Below, piece after piece: positions 12,801 to 20,130 of a DNA stretch of 64,000 nt; the stretch's first letter is position 1; the number at the start of each line of letters is the position of its first letter. The position numbers were made by a program, and so were the translations under genes. The DNA lies in the NCBI GenBank assembly GCA_942159475.1, contig OW804099.1:14762999-14826998 (forward strand), given 5' to 3'. The notes under the pieces are model-generated. The model was given only the letters and a program-made list of their open reading frames with translations, had not been told where the DNA came from and made no database searches. The DNA comes from Sthenelais limicola. Taxonomy: Eukaryota > Annelida > Polychaeta > Phyllodocida > Sigalionidae.

Positions 12801-15800
12801 GATTAGTAGGCCTTTACATAAAATATATCAACTTAAGTTGTCTGACAAAATGTGTGAACTCAAGAAAGTATAATGATTGATGTTATTGTGCTGGAGTGAG
12901 AGTGAAAGAAAAAATGAAAACTCCAAAAAAATCATAAAATCAGAGGGACGCGATTTATCTTACTGTTAGAATTGTAAAAGCCACGACGGCAGGATAAAAT
13001 TGAATAAAACCTTTTAAAAAAAAAAAAAAAAAAAAAGTTGTCTGACAAATAGCATATACCAATATTATAGCATTCAATGTTTGAACTCGATAAATGAATA
13101 AAAATGACATTAATAAAGTATGCATATTTCCACAGTGAGAAGTAACCCAAAGTCAAATAAAGGACAGACAAACCCCCATATCACTTTAATATTATGCACA
13201 AAGAATATGTATCGAATATTATAACCTATATTCGGTATACTTAATTAAACAAATATTAAGTTAAATAAGTATGCTCCAATGTGGTGTAACATACTTTGAT
13301 TGGGAGACTTTGGAAGTCGAAATAGTCGAAATAATCACCAAAAATACCTATAAATAATTAAAATGAATAATAGAAATGATAAAAGAGAAATGCACAAACT
13401 AACTCCAAACTATTCCCCAAAATCAGGGACCCGCGAACCACACACAAATCGAAATATTTAGTAAAAATGGCAATAATTCTATATAAATCAATTTAAATGA
13501 TAACAATAAAATAAAAATAAATGTACAATGTACTTTAAACTATTCACATATGAAAGTATCCAAGGTCCTAACGACGATTGGTATGGCCATAAATACATGT
13601 TAGAAAAAAATAAATAAATTGGTAGGTGATCAACAATCGGTGTGTTATAATAAATCCTATCACAATATTCAGTGAAACACCATCAGTAATTATGAAATGA
13701 AAAAGACATAATAATTCACCACCATGAGCAAACCTCAATCAATCGTACAATTTTTTTGGCCATAGATTTATCATGCTAATAGGGTAGACAAAGGGTCAAC
13801 AAAGAATTAGTGATTATGATACTTTTTGGAATATTATTGCTAATTATTTAGTTATTTATTTCATCAAATGAAATAATTAGTTACAGATATGAAGATGGAT
13901 AGGACAAACACCATTGTTGGCATTGTGGCTGGATTGGCTACTGTCCTTGTTGCTGCAATGCTTCTCATCACAGGCGTATTATTTAGGTAAGCTATTATCG
14001 ATTTCCTCAGTATTTGTTCTCAACTCTAATTCTAAAATAGCAAAGGATGTCAATACTTCAGAATTTCTTTACATAGATTTAATAACAAACATCTGAGAGA
14101 ATGTGCTACATAATTTAGCATTGCCAGATGATATCAAAGGACAATGAAAGATATTGATTAGTCTGCTAAGCAGCATTCTCAGTTTTACCTGATTTGATTG
14201 CCGGTGTAACAAATCCTAACTGTCCTTCTATGCACATTATGTTTGTAAATGTTCATTACTTAAAACACATTCCAGGAGACATAATCGTAGATCGCTAGAA
14301 CACCCAGGTAGAGCAGACAAATATAGTTTTTCCTTAAGCTAAATTAAGATGAGAATGCCTGACAGCAAGAACTAGTTTTTCTATGGAAGTTTAAGCAAGA
14401 TAAAGGGTTGTAAACCTTATCTTATCCAGATGAAAGCATCAATGTTTTTTCTCTTTGAGTTAATTCTTATACCCTTGGTCATAATTCAAGGCACTTTTTT
14501 GCTTATAGAAAGTAATCAACTGCATTTTTGATATTTGAAGTGGAAAAGTGATTGACAGGAAATTATTTGTAGTAATTGATACAACCAAAGTCTTGATCAA
14601 TCAAATCAAAGCTAGTTATGCCTCCAGAGATGAAATTGTTTATCTTTTTACAATTGTATGTATAATTTTTTATGGTGGACAAATAAATATCTTACCAGAT
14701 TTTCCCCATTAATTTTAGATTCTTCTTCAAAATGATTATCTAGCGGTTCACAAATGAGTTCACAAAAAACTTTGGAGTCCTAGATATACTGGGGTTACAA
14801 CAAAAGTATGTTATATTTGTCCAAATTCTCATTCAAAAGAAGGATTTCATTATAGAAATTATGGTAAAACAAGTAAATAACCCATGGTGTATAATAATTC
14901 AGATGAGCCCCAGACCCAGTGTGAAGAGGACTCCACCAGTGAAGAGGACTCATCCAGCAGTGATTTCTCTGATGACCCGCTCGCCCTACTTAATGAGCCA
15001 AACAAGTCAACAGTGACAGAGCTGCTCATCAGAGAGGACCAACTCATGGTTGGTACAGTCATAGGTGAAGGTAAGTTGTGCAGTAATTTGCCAACCCTCC
15101 GTTTATTATATTATACTATACTATGCTATACTATAGATAGTTGAGCTAAACTTAAGCCACCCGGTTAATCATCAAACTGAATATCATTTACGTACAAACT
15201 ATATGTTCAGTGGCATGAGCCATAAAACCTGTAGATAGGCTGTCAGTACTTGCAACACCTTCCTAGATAGATTGCTCAGGTGCCATGGATGCATGGACCC
15301 TGCAGGTGAACACAGAGGTTGGCCGCAGTTGTATAAACTAAGGAAAGGAAGCTTGTGGGATGGGAATTAATAGACCTTTTCCTTTCAGTCAGTGGGTCAG
15401 CATGATAATTCCTGTATTGGGAATGGAACTATCGCTAAAATATTAGCTTGTCCAACTGACCCAGACATCCCATGCTCCAGTGGGATGAGCTGAGAAAATG
15501 AGCTGAGAAATTGTTGGGCCTCAGCTTAGATTCCCCTATGTTGTTAGGTTTAGTGATAAATGTGGGTGCTATGATTACCATTCATTGTAAGATTTACTTT
15601 AATAGGAGACACAAGCTTGTTACGGAAGGGGACATTCCAGAAGTTTATTGCAGCAACCCCTATAGAGGTGACACTTAAGTACTTGAAAGGTGGGTTTTAC
15701 TTCATACATGTTGATATGTTATGTACTTATGGTGTACTTTGGAAGACTTTAAATATTGTAATAATCTAAAATAAATTCATAGGGGCTTCAAACGTTATAG

Positions 15801-18800
15801 ATGGAAGCAATATATTTGAATACAATGGTGAAGTATACATAATTTATATGTTACTGAGTGGTGATGAATTAATCAGTGATAATGGTTCTTATAGTAATTG
15901 ATCTCATAGAATCACGTAAATGTTGTAAATTGTAAATTCTAGTTATAGCATCCTGTTTAGCAAGGCAAGAATACATCTGCAAGCCACACATGCATCTTGG
16001 TTATTTTCTGTTATTAAATGTATGGCAGATTAAGTAATAAAAAAATCAAATAAAAAAATTGATTGGAAATTTGCCCAACAAAAGATATCAGGAATATAAG
16101 GTGCAAGTAGTTGAATAAATTTCTGATTACCATTCATTGATTGTATCTAGATTCAATGTAACTAGATTCATTTACAGTGCATCCAATCAGTTAATACTAA
16201 TTATAACCCATTTATAGGACAGCTTTGATTACATGGTAATATAAAGGTTTAATACAATAGTAAATAATCCATTACCTGAGTCTATGATACAGTATTAGCA
16301 CCAATTATACCTGATCTTATCTTTATTTCCTGAACATCATTTCTGGAAAAGGGATGTTAACAGATCATTGGTTAGACAGCATGCTAGCCTGCTGCATCCA
16401 CGTGTTCCCAATCTTTATCAGAATATATAACGTCCCCTTTCTTGTTCTATTCAGATGGGATAGCAGAGAGGGCACAGAAACTGAATGACATGGTGTGGGA
16501 AGTAACCATGCTGAAAGATCTCAAGCACCCAAACATAATAGAGCTGCATGGCATAGGTATAATTGGAAACCAGATCAACATTGTTCTCCCACACTTCATA
16601 CATGGAAGTGTCAAGGAATTTGTCCAGCGAGAGGTAAAATTACTTCCACATTATCAAATATTTCAAAAGTGTTTCAATGCTTTGTACATAACCTTTATAT
16701 TTGGTGTAGTTGACAAAAGTAGGACTGCTTTTTAATATAAAAAAGTGATTGTAGCATGAATTAATAGTATAACCTTTGAAACAAAAGTGACTTGCAATAT
16801 TGTCTGTATTCTTTGTTTTGCAGCCTTTTGATCTCAAGCGGACTCAAAGAATGGTGATGGAAATTGCAGAAGGCATGAACTACTTAGTAAGGAGAAAAAT
16901 TGTTCATCGCAACCTATCTGCCAACACTTGCATGTAAGTCCTACTTTCTCTTCTAATGTAAAATATCAAACAATACTTTACAAATCTATTATATAATGCA
17001 TGCAAACAGAATTGCACTAACAGAGGCCTACATATAATGTATATATATATAGAGGTATAGCCAGTATTAGCATTTAATAAAGGTTTTGTCACTACAACAC
17101 AATAAGCATATAATGAAGATAACTAATATATAAGAATTTAGCATGTTTTGTTGCTTTATATTTTATATCTGTGATCTCCTAGGTTGGATGGCTCACTGAA
17201 GGTTATCATCTGTTACTTCGGTGTAGCAAAAGATATTTATTCTATGGAGTACTACCACACCAGTTCCACCAACCCTGCACTCCTTGTGAAATGGGTAGCA
17301 CCTGAATGTTTGGAGAAATCTAAATATTCCTCTCAATCTGATGTTGTGAGTATACCTTAGTTTACTACTGGTAGATGGAGCTGTGTAAAGCATGTGCCAA
17401 TAGTAGGGGAGCTAATGGTATCTCAAACATGATAAACTATCACTATAACTCCATACAGTTTAATTTAAAACAAATTATAATTCCTAAATTACACTGGTAG
17501 GCTGGTAAACATTCAGTTCATATTTGACAAGGTTTTCATCATAAATAAATAGTGTCAACAATTTACTGTGGGCAATGTCAAGCCTGTTTTAGTATGTAAT
17601 GATAATGATAAATGGGATTGAAATGCACAATAGGAAATATGGAAGTCAGATGATAGGGAGAAAACTGCATCATTTGCAGTCATAGTGCAGTCTTTCAAAT
17701 ATAGAATTGTGAAACTCCATGCAAATCAAAACTTAAAAGGGCAGACATACAATTCCTATCAATGCACATACCTTTACTCTCATCATTACAGTGGTCATTT
17801 GGAATTACCATTTGGGAGATGCATTCCCGAGGAGCTACACCCTATGCACAGGTGGACCCAGCCAAGATGTGGGAGCATCTACAACAGGGAGGACGATTGG
17901 AGCAGCCTTATAGCTGCCCTACCAACATGTATGTTGTCTTATAATTATCATTCCTCCATTCGGAATAGTGATTTTATCATTACAGATCCTGCACAAGTTA
18001 TGTAGGTTTTATCCAGTTTCACTCTCCCAGCATTATTTAAAGTTGAAAGTATCAAGAACAGGTCACAAGATGGATGGAACTATTATTAGTTGCCCTCCCA
18101 AGCTGTACATAACTTCCCCAGATCCCATGTCTTAGTCACAATGAAGTTTATGTATCGTATGGGCCTATAGATCATGGGTCATATAGGTATTCTCTTCATG
18201 ATTTATTAAATAAGACACTCTGTACATACAGATTGATCTTCAAGGATATACTCATCATTGATTTATTTGGGATGGTAAATGTATCAATCACCATTACATT
18301 GGAGGGAAAAGCTAGCTTGGTATTTGTAACATGAAACGGTCATAGTCAGTCAAGTGCCTAGAATGAAGCAGTGTTTGGAATGAATAACTAAACTATGATT
18401 ATTGATTATTTCCAGGTTCCATGTGATCAGTAAATGTTGGGAGATGAAACCAGAAGATCGTCCAAGCTTCAAAGAGCTGTTGAAAGATCTAAAGTTGATG
18501 GAAGGATGCACCGACTTCCTGGCAGGCCTAAAGTCAACTTTGTCTTCCATCACCACAGGCATCAGCCAGCCTGCCCAAGCTTCTCAGCCTTTGTCCTCAG
18601 CTCCTGCAACAATTGCTTCAGCACTGCCAGTGGGTCAGCCTGCCCAACCACCACAGCCTCTGACCTCATCTTCAGCACTGCCAGTGGGTCAGCCTGCCCA
18701 ACCAACACAGCCTCTGACCTCAGCTCCAGCACTGCCAGTGGGTCAGCCTGCCCAACCACCACAGCCTCTGACCTCATCTTCAGCACTGCCAGTGGGTCAG

Positions 18801-19961
18801 CCTGCCCAACCACCACAGCCTCTGACCTCATCTTCAGCACTGCCAGTGGGTCAGCCTGCCCAACCACCACAGCCTCTGACCTCATCTTCAGCACTGCCAG
18901 TGGGTCAGCCTGCCCAACCACCACAGCCTCTGACCTCATCTTCAGCACTGCCAGTGGGTCAGCCTGCCCAACCACCTCAGCCTCTGGTCTCAGCTCCACC
19001 TCAGCCTCTGGCCTCAACCGCTGCACTACCTGTGGGTCCTCCAGCCAATGAGTCAACTGACGAAGATGAGCCTCACATTTACTTGGTGCTTCTCCCAGAG
19101 CCAGAACCCAGTCCTGGACAGGTGCCTTCATCCAGTCCTCAGCCTACAGGATCTGGAGCAAGAGCAGAACCCAGAATGAGTGGATTGCCTCCTAAACATC
19201 GCCAAGCACCAGCAAAGATACCCCCTCAACCAAAGAGGAAGACTAGGTCCTCTCCATTGCCTTTGAAGACCACTTCCAGGATGAGAACGAACAGGACAAA
19301 ATCAAGCACCGGTATGTCCCAGGAACCCACTACCACCTACATGGATATGTCAAGGAATCTCTCCATCGGTCCACTACCTCTATCACCACCACTGCCCTCT
19401 GAGCCACCGCAGACATATGTTAACTGGTCTTCAGGTGTCTCTCAAGGAGATGCACTGTCATCCATGGCATCATCATTGCAGACCACCACAATAACAACCT
19501 CATCCTCATCTCAGTCAGTATCGGGAGCTGGAATAGCCGAAGGATTAAAGTACAAAACCAACATTGTACCCAGCAGCAGGCCTGAAGACCTCATCCCTCT
19601 GCTTCCTTTACAAGCAAGGGCCAAGTCAAAGGACAGTTTGCAGGTGAAGGAAGAACCTCAGTCAGCCAGGCCAAAGATCAAGCCCAGACCACAACTAACC
19701 AGCAAGGAAGCTAAAGCAGCTCCACCAGTGATATACCCACGTCGATCAAGGCCTCGGTCATTGCGTCGAAAGGGACAGCTTGGCACTTCAGCCATTGCAC
19801 AAGCACCACTCCTGGTTCCACCACCTTGGCCAATAGGAATCACACCACTTGAACCACTTTACATGAATGCACCGGGTAATATTCCCTCTCCTGACTACTA
19901 CAATCTTCCAGCAGCTTTGCCATATGCTGTAAAGTATGAGAAGCCAAAGGGAAACCAGTGA
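788..19961 (+). CDS. Sushi-domain receptor tyrosine pseudokinase (14 coding exons)
   Basis: Spliced model: 788-854, 2727-2903, 10157-10333, 10882-11073, 12000-12164, 13887-13986, 14276-14307, 14903-15070, 15606-15689, 16455-16633, 16824-16933, 17183-17345, 17792-17928, 18416-19961. All introns are GT-AG. The exons total 3297 nt (1098 residues plus TGA) and keep frame throughout. Domain order: signal peptide 1-22, sushi domains about 27-80, 85-139, 147-199 and 208-258, transmembrane helix about 268-292, basic stop-transfer cluster, acidic juxtamembrane region, kinase-like domain about 350-615, proline-rich tail to 1098. Seen: K384 and E403 are kept, but HRD is HRN (N477), the loop Asn is T482 and DFG is YFG (Y495). 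Known: sushi domains bind protein ligands outside the cell, and such losses normally abolish phosphotransfer. Inferred: a plasma-membrane scaffold or co-receptor, ErbB3-like in logic though not an ErbB orthologue. The start has A at -3 and begins the signal peptide. Confidence 0.88.
855..2726 (+). other. Intron 1
   Basis: A 1.9-kb phase 1 intron between the signal-peptide exon and sushi 1. It contains a G13 run at 1811-1823 directly before a small inverted-repeat element (1827-1960). Otherwise it is AT-rich with nothing recognised. Confidence 0.75.
1827..1960. mobile_element. GTTTCATGAA-ended MITE-like element, copy 1
   Basis: Starts TGTTTCGTAAAACG and ends CTTATGAAACG, an imperfect inverted repeat. 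The interior (GACCTTATCTTAGATATGA, then TTTAAGATATCGTCAACATTTA) resembles 22781-22960 in the same order, so both belong to one small dispersed family. Confidence 0.5.
2727..2903 (+). CDS. Exon 2: sushi/CCP domain 1
   Basis: A phase 1-1 exon of 177 nt. Four cysteines (C27, C53, C67, C80) and the invariant Trp before the last Cys (W73, in DGQW) give the sushi pattern, with the typical CPEGYHFNG strand. N60-G-T is a potential N-glycosylation site. The acceptor is TTCCAG and the donor GTAAGT. The open frame extends upstream of the acceptor, but that part is intronic. Confidence 0.85.
3912..4253. repeat. Foldback element with 14 copies of a splice-donor-like 12-mer
   Basis: Fourteen perfect copies of GCGGTAAGCTCT run from 3929 to 4096. 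The 42-bp start (3912-3953: GGTGGTCTCCACTGGCTG plus two repeat units) reappears inverted at 4212-4253 with one mismatch. The array therefore sits inside a terminal inverted repeat. Each unit contains GGTAAGC, a good 5' splice-site match on the sense strand of the host gene. Confidence 0.9.
4255..4510. repeat. Tandem 78-82 bp repeats
   Basis: TTTACGCCCTTATCAACACA begins at 4255, 4337 and 4415, with a fourth, partial copy at 4493 (spacings 82, 78, 78). Each full unit pairs CGCCCTTAT with a downstream TATCAAGGGCG, giving a near-palindrome. The flanking phrase GAGATTGGTT(G/A)CTTTA also precedes the foldback element at 3892, which links the two structures. Confidence 0.85.
4840..5340 (-). mobile_element. 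LINE-type 3' end fragment, copy 1
   Basis: On the minus strand the fragment ends with AATAAA and a (TTATC)n tail (plus strand GATAAGATAAGATGAG at 4841 followed by TTTTTTATTTG). This is the tail form of some CR1/Rex-type LINEs. Sequence further in (near CCATTTCTTCCAGTAGTTACC, 4968) resembles the second copy near 32890. No reverse transcriptase reading frame is visible and the far boundary is a guess. Confidence 0.4.
5341..6489. other. Intronic stretch without recognised gene
   Basis: Includes a pyrimidine-rich tract at 5446-5548 and C/T-rich, loosely repetitive sequence around 6230-6480. Nothing coding is supported. Confidence 0.6.
6490..6724 (+). mobile_element. GGGTCAG MITE, copy 1
   Basis: A 235-bp element with terminal inverted repeats of about 31 bp (GGGTCAGATGTTCAGCAAAT at the left; the right end read inward is GGGTCAGATTATCAGAAAAT). 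It is flanked by ACAT on both sides, a candidate 4-bp target duplication. The interior (CAGCTCTACACATTTAG, then ATATTAGGCTG) is shared with copies at 28114 and 38921, which lie in the opposite orientation. Confidence 0.8.
7030..7225. repeat. Purine-rich GGATATTC repeat
   Basis: GGATATTCGGAAAAGGAAAA and variants (GGATATTCCAAAAAGAAAA) recur about every 20 bases. This makes a strongly purine-biased + strand with regularly spaced ATAT steps. No coding meaning is apparent. Confidence 0.75.
7283..7600. repeat. Diverged duplicated segment of about 200 bp
   Basis: GTGTCCATGCGCCCATCAAG (about 7283) and GTGTCCATGTGACGATCAAG (about 7484) are followed by related sequence, suggesting an old tandem duplication. 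TTTAGACCAC (7428) and GTGGTCTAAA (7580) form an inverted pair within it. Confidence 0.4.
7601..8370. other. Intronic stretch with no recognised feature
   Basis: AT-rich unique-looking sequence with no supported reading frame, terminal repeat or tandem repeat. Confidence 0.5.
8485..8545 (+). other. Hammerhead-like CTGATGA...GAAAC motif
   Basis: CTGATGA at 8488, then a GGGC/GCCC stem with an 8-base loop, then GAAAC, followed by AATAAATAAA. This resembles the conserved core found in some retroelement-borne type I hammerhead ribozymes. One extra A sits between the CTGATGA box and the stem, and no cleavage-site strand can be paired convincingly. It may simply be the 3' end of a retroelement. Confidence 0.25.
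8546..9908. other. Intronic stretch with no recognised feature
   Basis: Moderately AT-rich. A short GC-richer part near 9090-9250 contains several ATTGGC/GGCCG boxes but no coding or repeat structure that can be supported. Confidence 0.5.
9909..10133. repeat. Duplicated motif adjoining the exon 3 acceptor
   Basis: A 53-nt segment at 9909-9961 is repeated without change at 10081-10133. Degenerate forms of ATGTACGGGGATGAC also lie at about 9952, 10033 and 10125. The second copy ends only about 23 bases before the exon 3 splice acceptor. Confidence 0.85.
10157..10333 (+). CDS. Exon 3: sushi/CCP domain 2
   Basis: A phase 1-1 exon of 177 nt, the same length as exon 2. C85, C112, C126, C139 and W132 form a complete sushi domain with the CAPGYVING strand. 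N119-G-S and N133-T-T are glycosylation sequons. The acceptor TTGCAG follows a poor pyrimidine tract that lies directly behind a small duplicated repeat at 9909-10133. Confidence 0.85.
10882..11073 (+). CDS. Exon 4: sushi/CCP domain 3
   Basis: A phase 1-1 exon of 192 nt. C147, C173, C187, C199 and W192 (NGAW) match the sushi pattern, and N166-L-T is a sequon. A short threonine/alanine linker (PTAA) joins it to the next domain. The acceptor is TTTCTAG and the donor GTAAGT. Confidence 0.85.
11154..11710. mobile_element. TTAA-target MITE, copy 1 (intron 4)
   Basis: A 557-bp element flanked by TTAA at 11150-11153 and 11711-11714. It starts AGTGGCGCTTGCCGATCACA; the right end read inward is AGTGGCTAAGATCACAGAGA, so the ends are imperfect inverted repeats sharing AGTGGC and GATCACAGAG. 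TTAA targets are typical of piggyBac-type transposases. It contains four GAAACCC(A/T) phrases near 11222-11270. No transposase frame is present, so it is non-autonomous. Confidence 0.75.
12000..12164 (+). CDS. Exon 5: sushi/CCP domain 4
   Basis: A phase 1-1 exon of 165 nt. C208, C232, C246, C258 and W252 (NGVW) form the membrane-proximal sushi domain, with the CKDGYRLQG strand. The acceptor is TTTCTTAG and the donor GTAAGT. The next exon begins the membrane segment with almost no stalk. Confidence 0.85.
12165..13886 (+). other. Intron 5
   Basis: A 1.7-kb intron between the last sushi exon and the membrane exon. It holds a G12 run (12522-12533) and a retroposed poly(A) insertion (12850-13034). 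The rest is AT-rich and unrecognised. Confidence 0.7.
12850..13034 (+). mobile_element. Retroposed insertion with poly(A) tail and target duplication
   Basis: AAGTTGTCTGACAAA occurs at 12835-12849 and again at 13035-13049, flanking about 185 bp that end in an A run (13016-13036). AATAAA lies at 13003-13008, just before the tail. Target duplication, signal and tail together are the signature of LINE-mediated insertion of an RNA copy. The source transcript was not recognised; it could be a SINE or the 3' end of a processed mRNA. Confidence 0.75.
13887..13986 (+). CDS. Exon 6: transmembrane helix
   Basis: Encodes YMKMDRTN followed by about 25 uncharged residues (about 268-292) rich in Val, Ala, Leu, Ile and Gly, including GIVAGLATVLVAAMLL, ending at Phe. 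One membrane-spanning helix with small-residue faces (GxxxG-like GIVAG) that could support dimer packing. The exon starts in phase 1 and ends in phase 2 at GTAAGC. Confidence 0.85.
14276..14307 (+). CDS. Exon 7: 32-nt juxtamembrane microexon
   Basis: A 32-nt exon between TTCCAG and GTAGAG. It completes an Arg codon and encodes RHNRRSLEHP, giving a cluster of positive charges just after the membrane helix, as expected for the cytoplasmic side of a type I protein. It enters in phase 2 and leaves in phase 1, linking exons 6 and 8; a direct 6-to-8 join would break the frame. Confidence 0.7.
14903..15070 (+). CDS. Exon 8: acidic juxtamembrane region and start of kinase fold
   Basis: Encodes a Ser/Glu/Asp-rich segment (CEEDSTSEEDSSSSDFSDD), a likely casein-kinase-type acidic patch, then NKSTVTELLIREDQLMVG and the first part of the glycine loop (GTVIGEG). 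Both ends are phase 1. Confidence 0.8.
15071..15605 (+). other. Intron 8
   Basis: A 535-nt phase 1 intron that splits the glycine loop of the kinase fold. No repeat or other feature was recognised in it. Confidence 0.75.
15606..15689 (+). CDS. Exon 9: degenerate glycine loop and VAIK-type lysine
   Basis: Continues the loop as IGEGDTSLLRKG. The third Gly of GxGxxG is Ser and the loop-tip aromatic is Thr, so nucleotide binding is probably weakened. The strand VTLKYLK keeps the equivalent of the ATP-contacting Lys (K384). Phase 1 at both ends; the donor is GTGGGT. Confidence 0.78.
15690..16454 (+). other. Intron 9
   Basis: A 765-nt AT-rich intron between the VAIK-lysine exon and the alpha-C exon. 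Nothing else was recognised in it. Confidence 0.75.
16455..16633 (+). CDS. Exon 10: alpha-C helix and hinge of the kinase fold
   Basis: Contains W-E-V-T-M-L-K-D-L-K-H-P-N-I-I. E403 aligns with the alpha-C Glu that pairs with the VAIK Lys. The HPNIIELHG and GSVKEF motifs are typical of tyrosine kinases. By alignment the gatekeeper is Leu (L432), and the hinge has Pro-His in place of the usual Glu-Tyr. Ends in phase 0 at GTAAAA, a weaker donor. Confidence 0.82.
16824..16933 (+). CDS. Exon 11: catalytic loop with HRD changed to HRN
   Basis: Encodes the alpha-E helix (MVMEIAEGMNYL) and the loop VHRNLSANTCM. Against the tyrosine-kinase consensus HRDLAARNC, the catalytic-base Asp is Asn (N477) and the metal-binding Asn is Thr (T482). 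The flanking His, Arg, Leu, Ala and Cys are kept, so the alignment is unambiguous. Confidence 0.85.
17183..17345 (+). CDS. Exon 12: YFG motif, activation loop and APE motif
   Basis: The DFG triplet reads CYFGVAK, so the metal-binding Asp is Tyr (Y495). The activation loop retains the D-I-Y-S-M-E-Y-Y arrangement (Y503, Y507, Y508) seen in insulin-receptor-type kinases, then VKWVAPE and SDV. The loop therefore keeps phosphorylatable tyrosines although catalysis is probably lost. Confidence 0.85.
17792..17928 (+). CDS. Exon 13: kinase C-lobe
   Basis: Continues SDV with WSFGITIWEMHSRGATPYA, the tyrosine-kinase alpha-F region, which is well conserved. Then AKMWEHLQQGGRLEQPYSCP follows. Phase 0 in, phase 2 out at GTATGT. 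Confidence 0.83.
17929..18415 (+). other. Intron 13
   Basis: A 487-nt phase 2 intron before the large terminal exon. Nothing else was recognised in it. Confidence 0.75.
18416..19961 (+). CDS. Exon 14: end of kinase fold and proline-rich docking tail
   Basis: Starts with the subdomain XI motif CWEMKPEDRPSF (R599) and continues unbroken to TGA at 19959-19961. The tail holds seven copies of an 18-residue repeat (ALPVGQPAQPPQPLTSSS), PxxPxR-type SH3 motifs such as PPQPKR, and tyrosine motifs Y806LVL, Y892MDM, Y918VNW, Y963KTN, Y1066MNA and Y1078YNL. YMDM matches the PI3K p85 SH2 preference and the YxN motifs match GRB2. A basic stretch near residues 840-870 and another near 1030-1040 separate these. 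No canonical AATAAA occurs within 500 nt after the stop; the first is at 20495, inside the GATATC repeat field. Confidence 0.88.
18621..18998 (+). repeat. 54-bp coding minisatellite (seven copies)
   Basis: Copies start at 18621, 18675, 18729, 18783, 18837, 18891 and 18945, each encoding one 18-residue ALPVGQPAQPPQPL unit. The copies are nearly identical in DNA as well as protein, which points to recent expansion or gene conversion. A degenerate copy (ALPVGPPANES) follows near 19020. Confidence 0.9.
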
Positions 19962-20130
19962 TCATCCACAGAGTAACTTTGTATGAATGAACCAATGGGA
20001 AAAGACTTATAACAGAATTATGGCCATCCTGCTCTAGCTCCTCATAACACTTTAATATGGACAAAATAATGGAAACCCTAAAGTTATGATTCTACTCAGA
20101 TGCTGATTTACCAAAATTGCTGAAAAACTC

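Noticed and set aside
12932..13171. 79-codon minus-strand frame
   Set aside because: It reads through the poly(A) tail (as a Phe run) of the retroposed insertion and both flanks, so it cannot be a real gene.
18434..19131. 205-codon + frame and 189-codon - frame overlapping the receptor tail
   Set aside because: Shadow frames of the 54-bp coding repeat. The 18416-19961 frame is the one continuous with the kinase fold.
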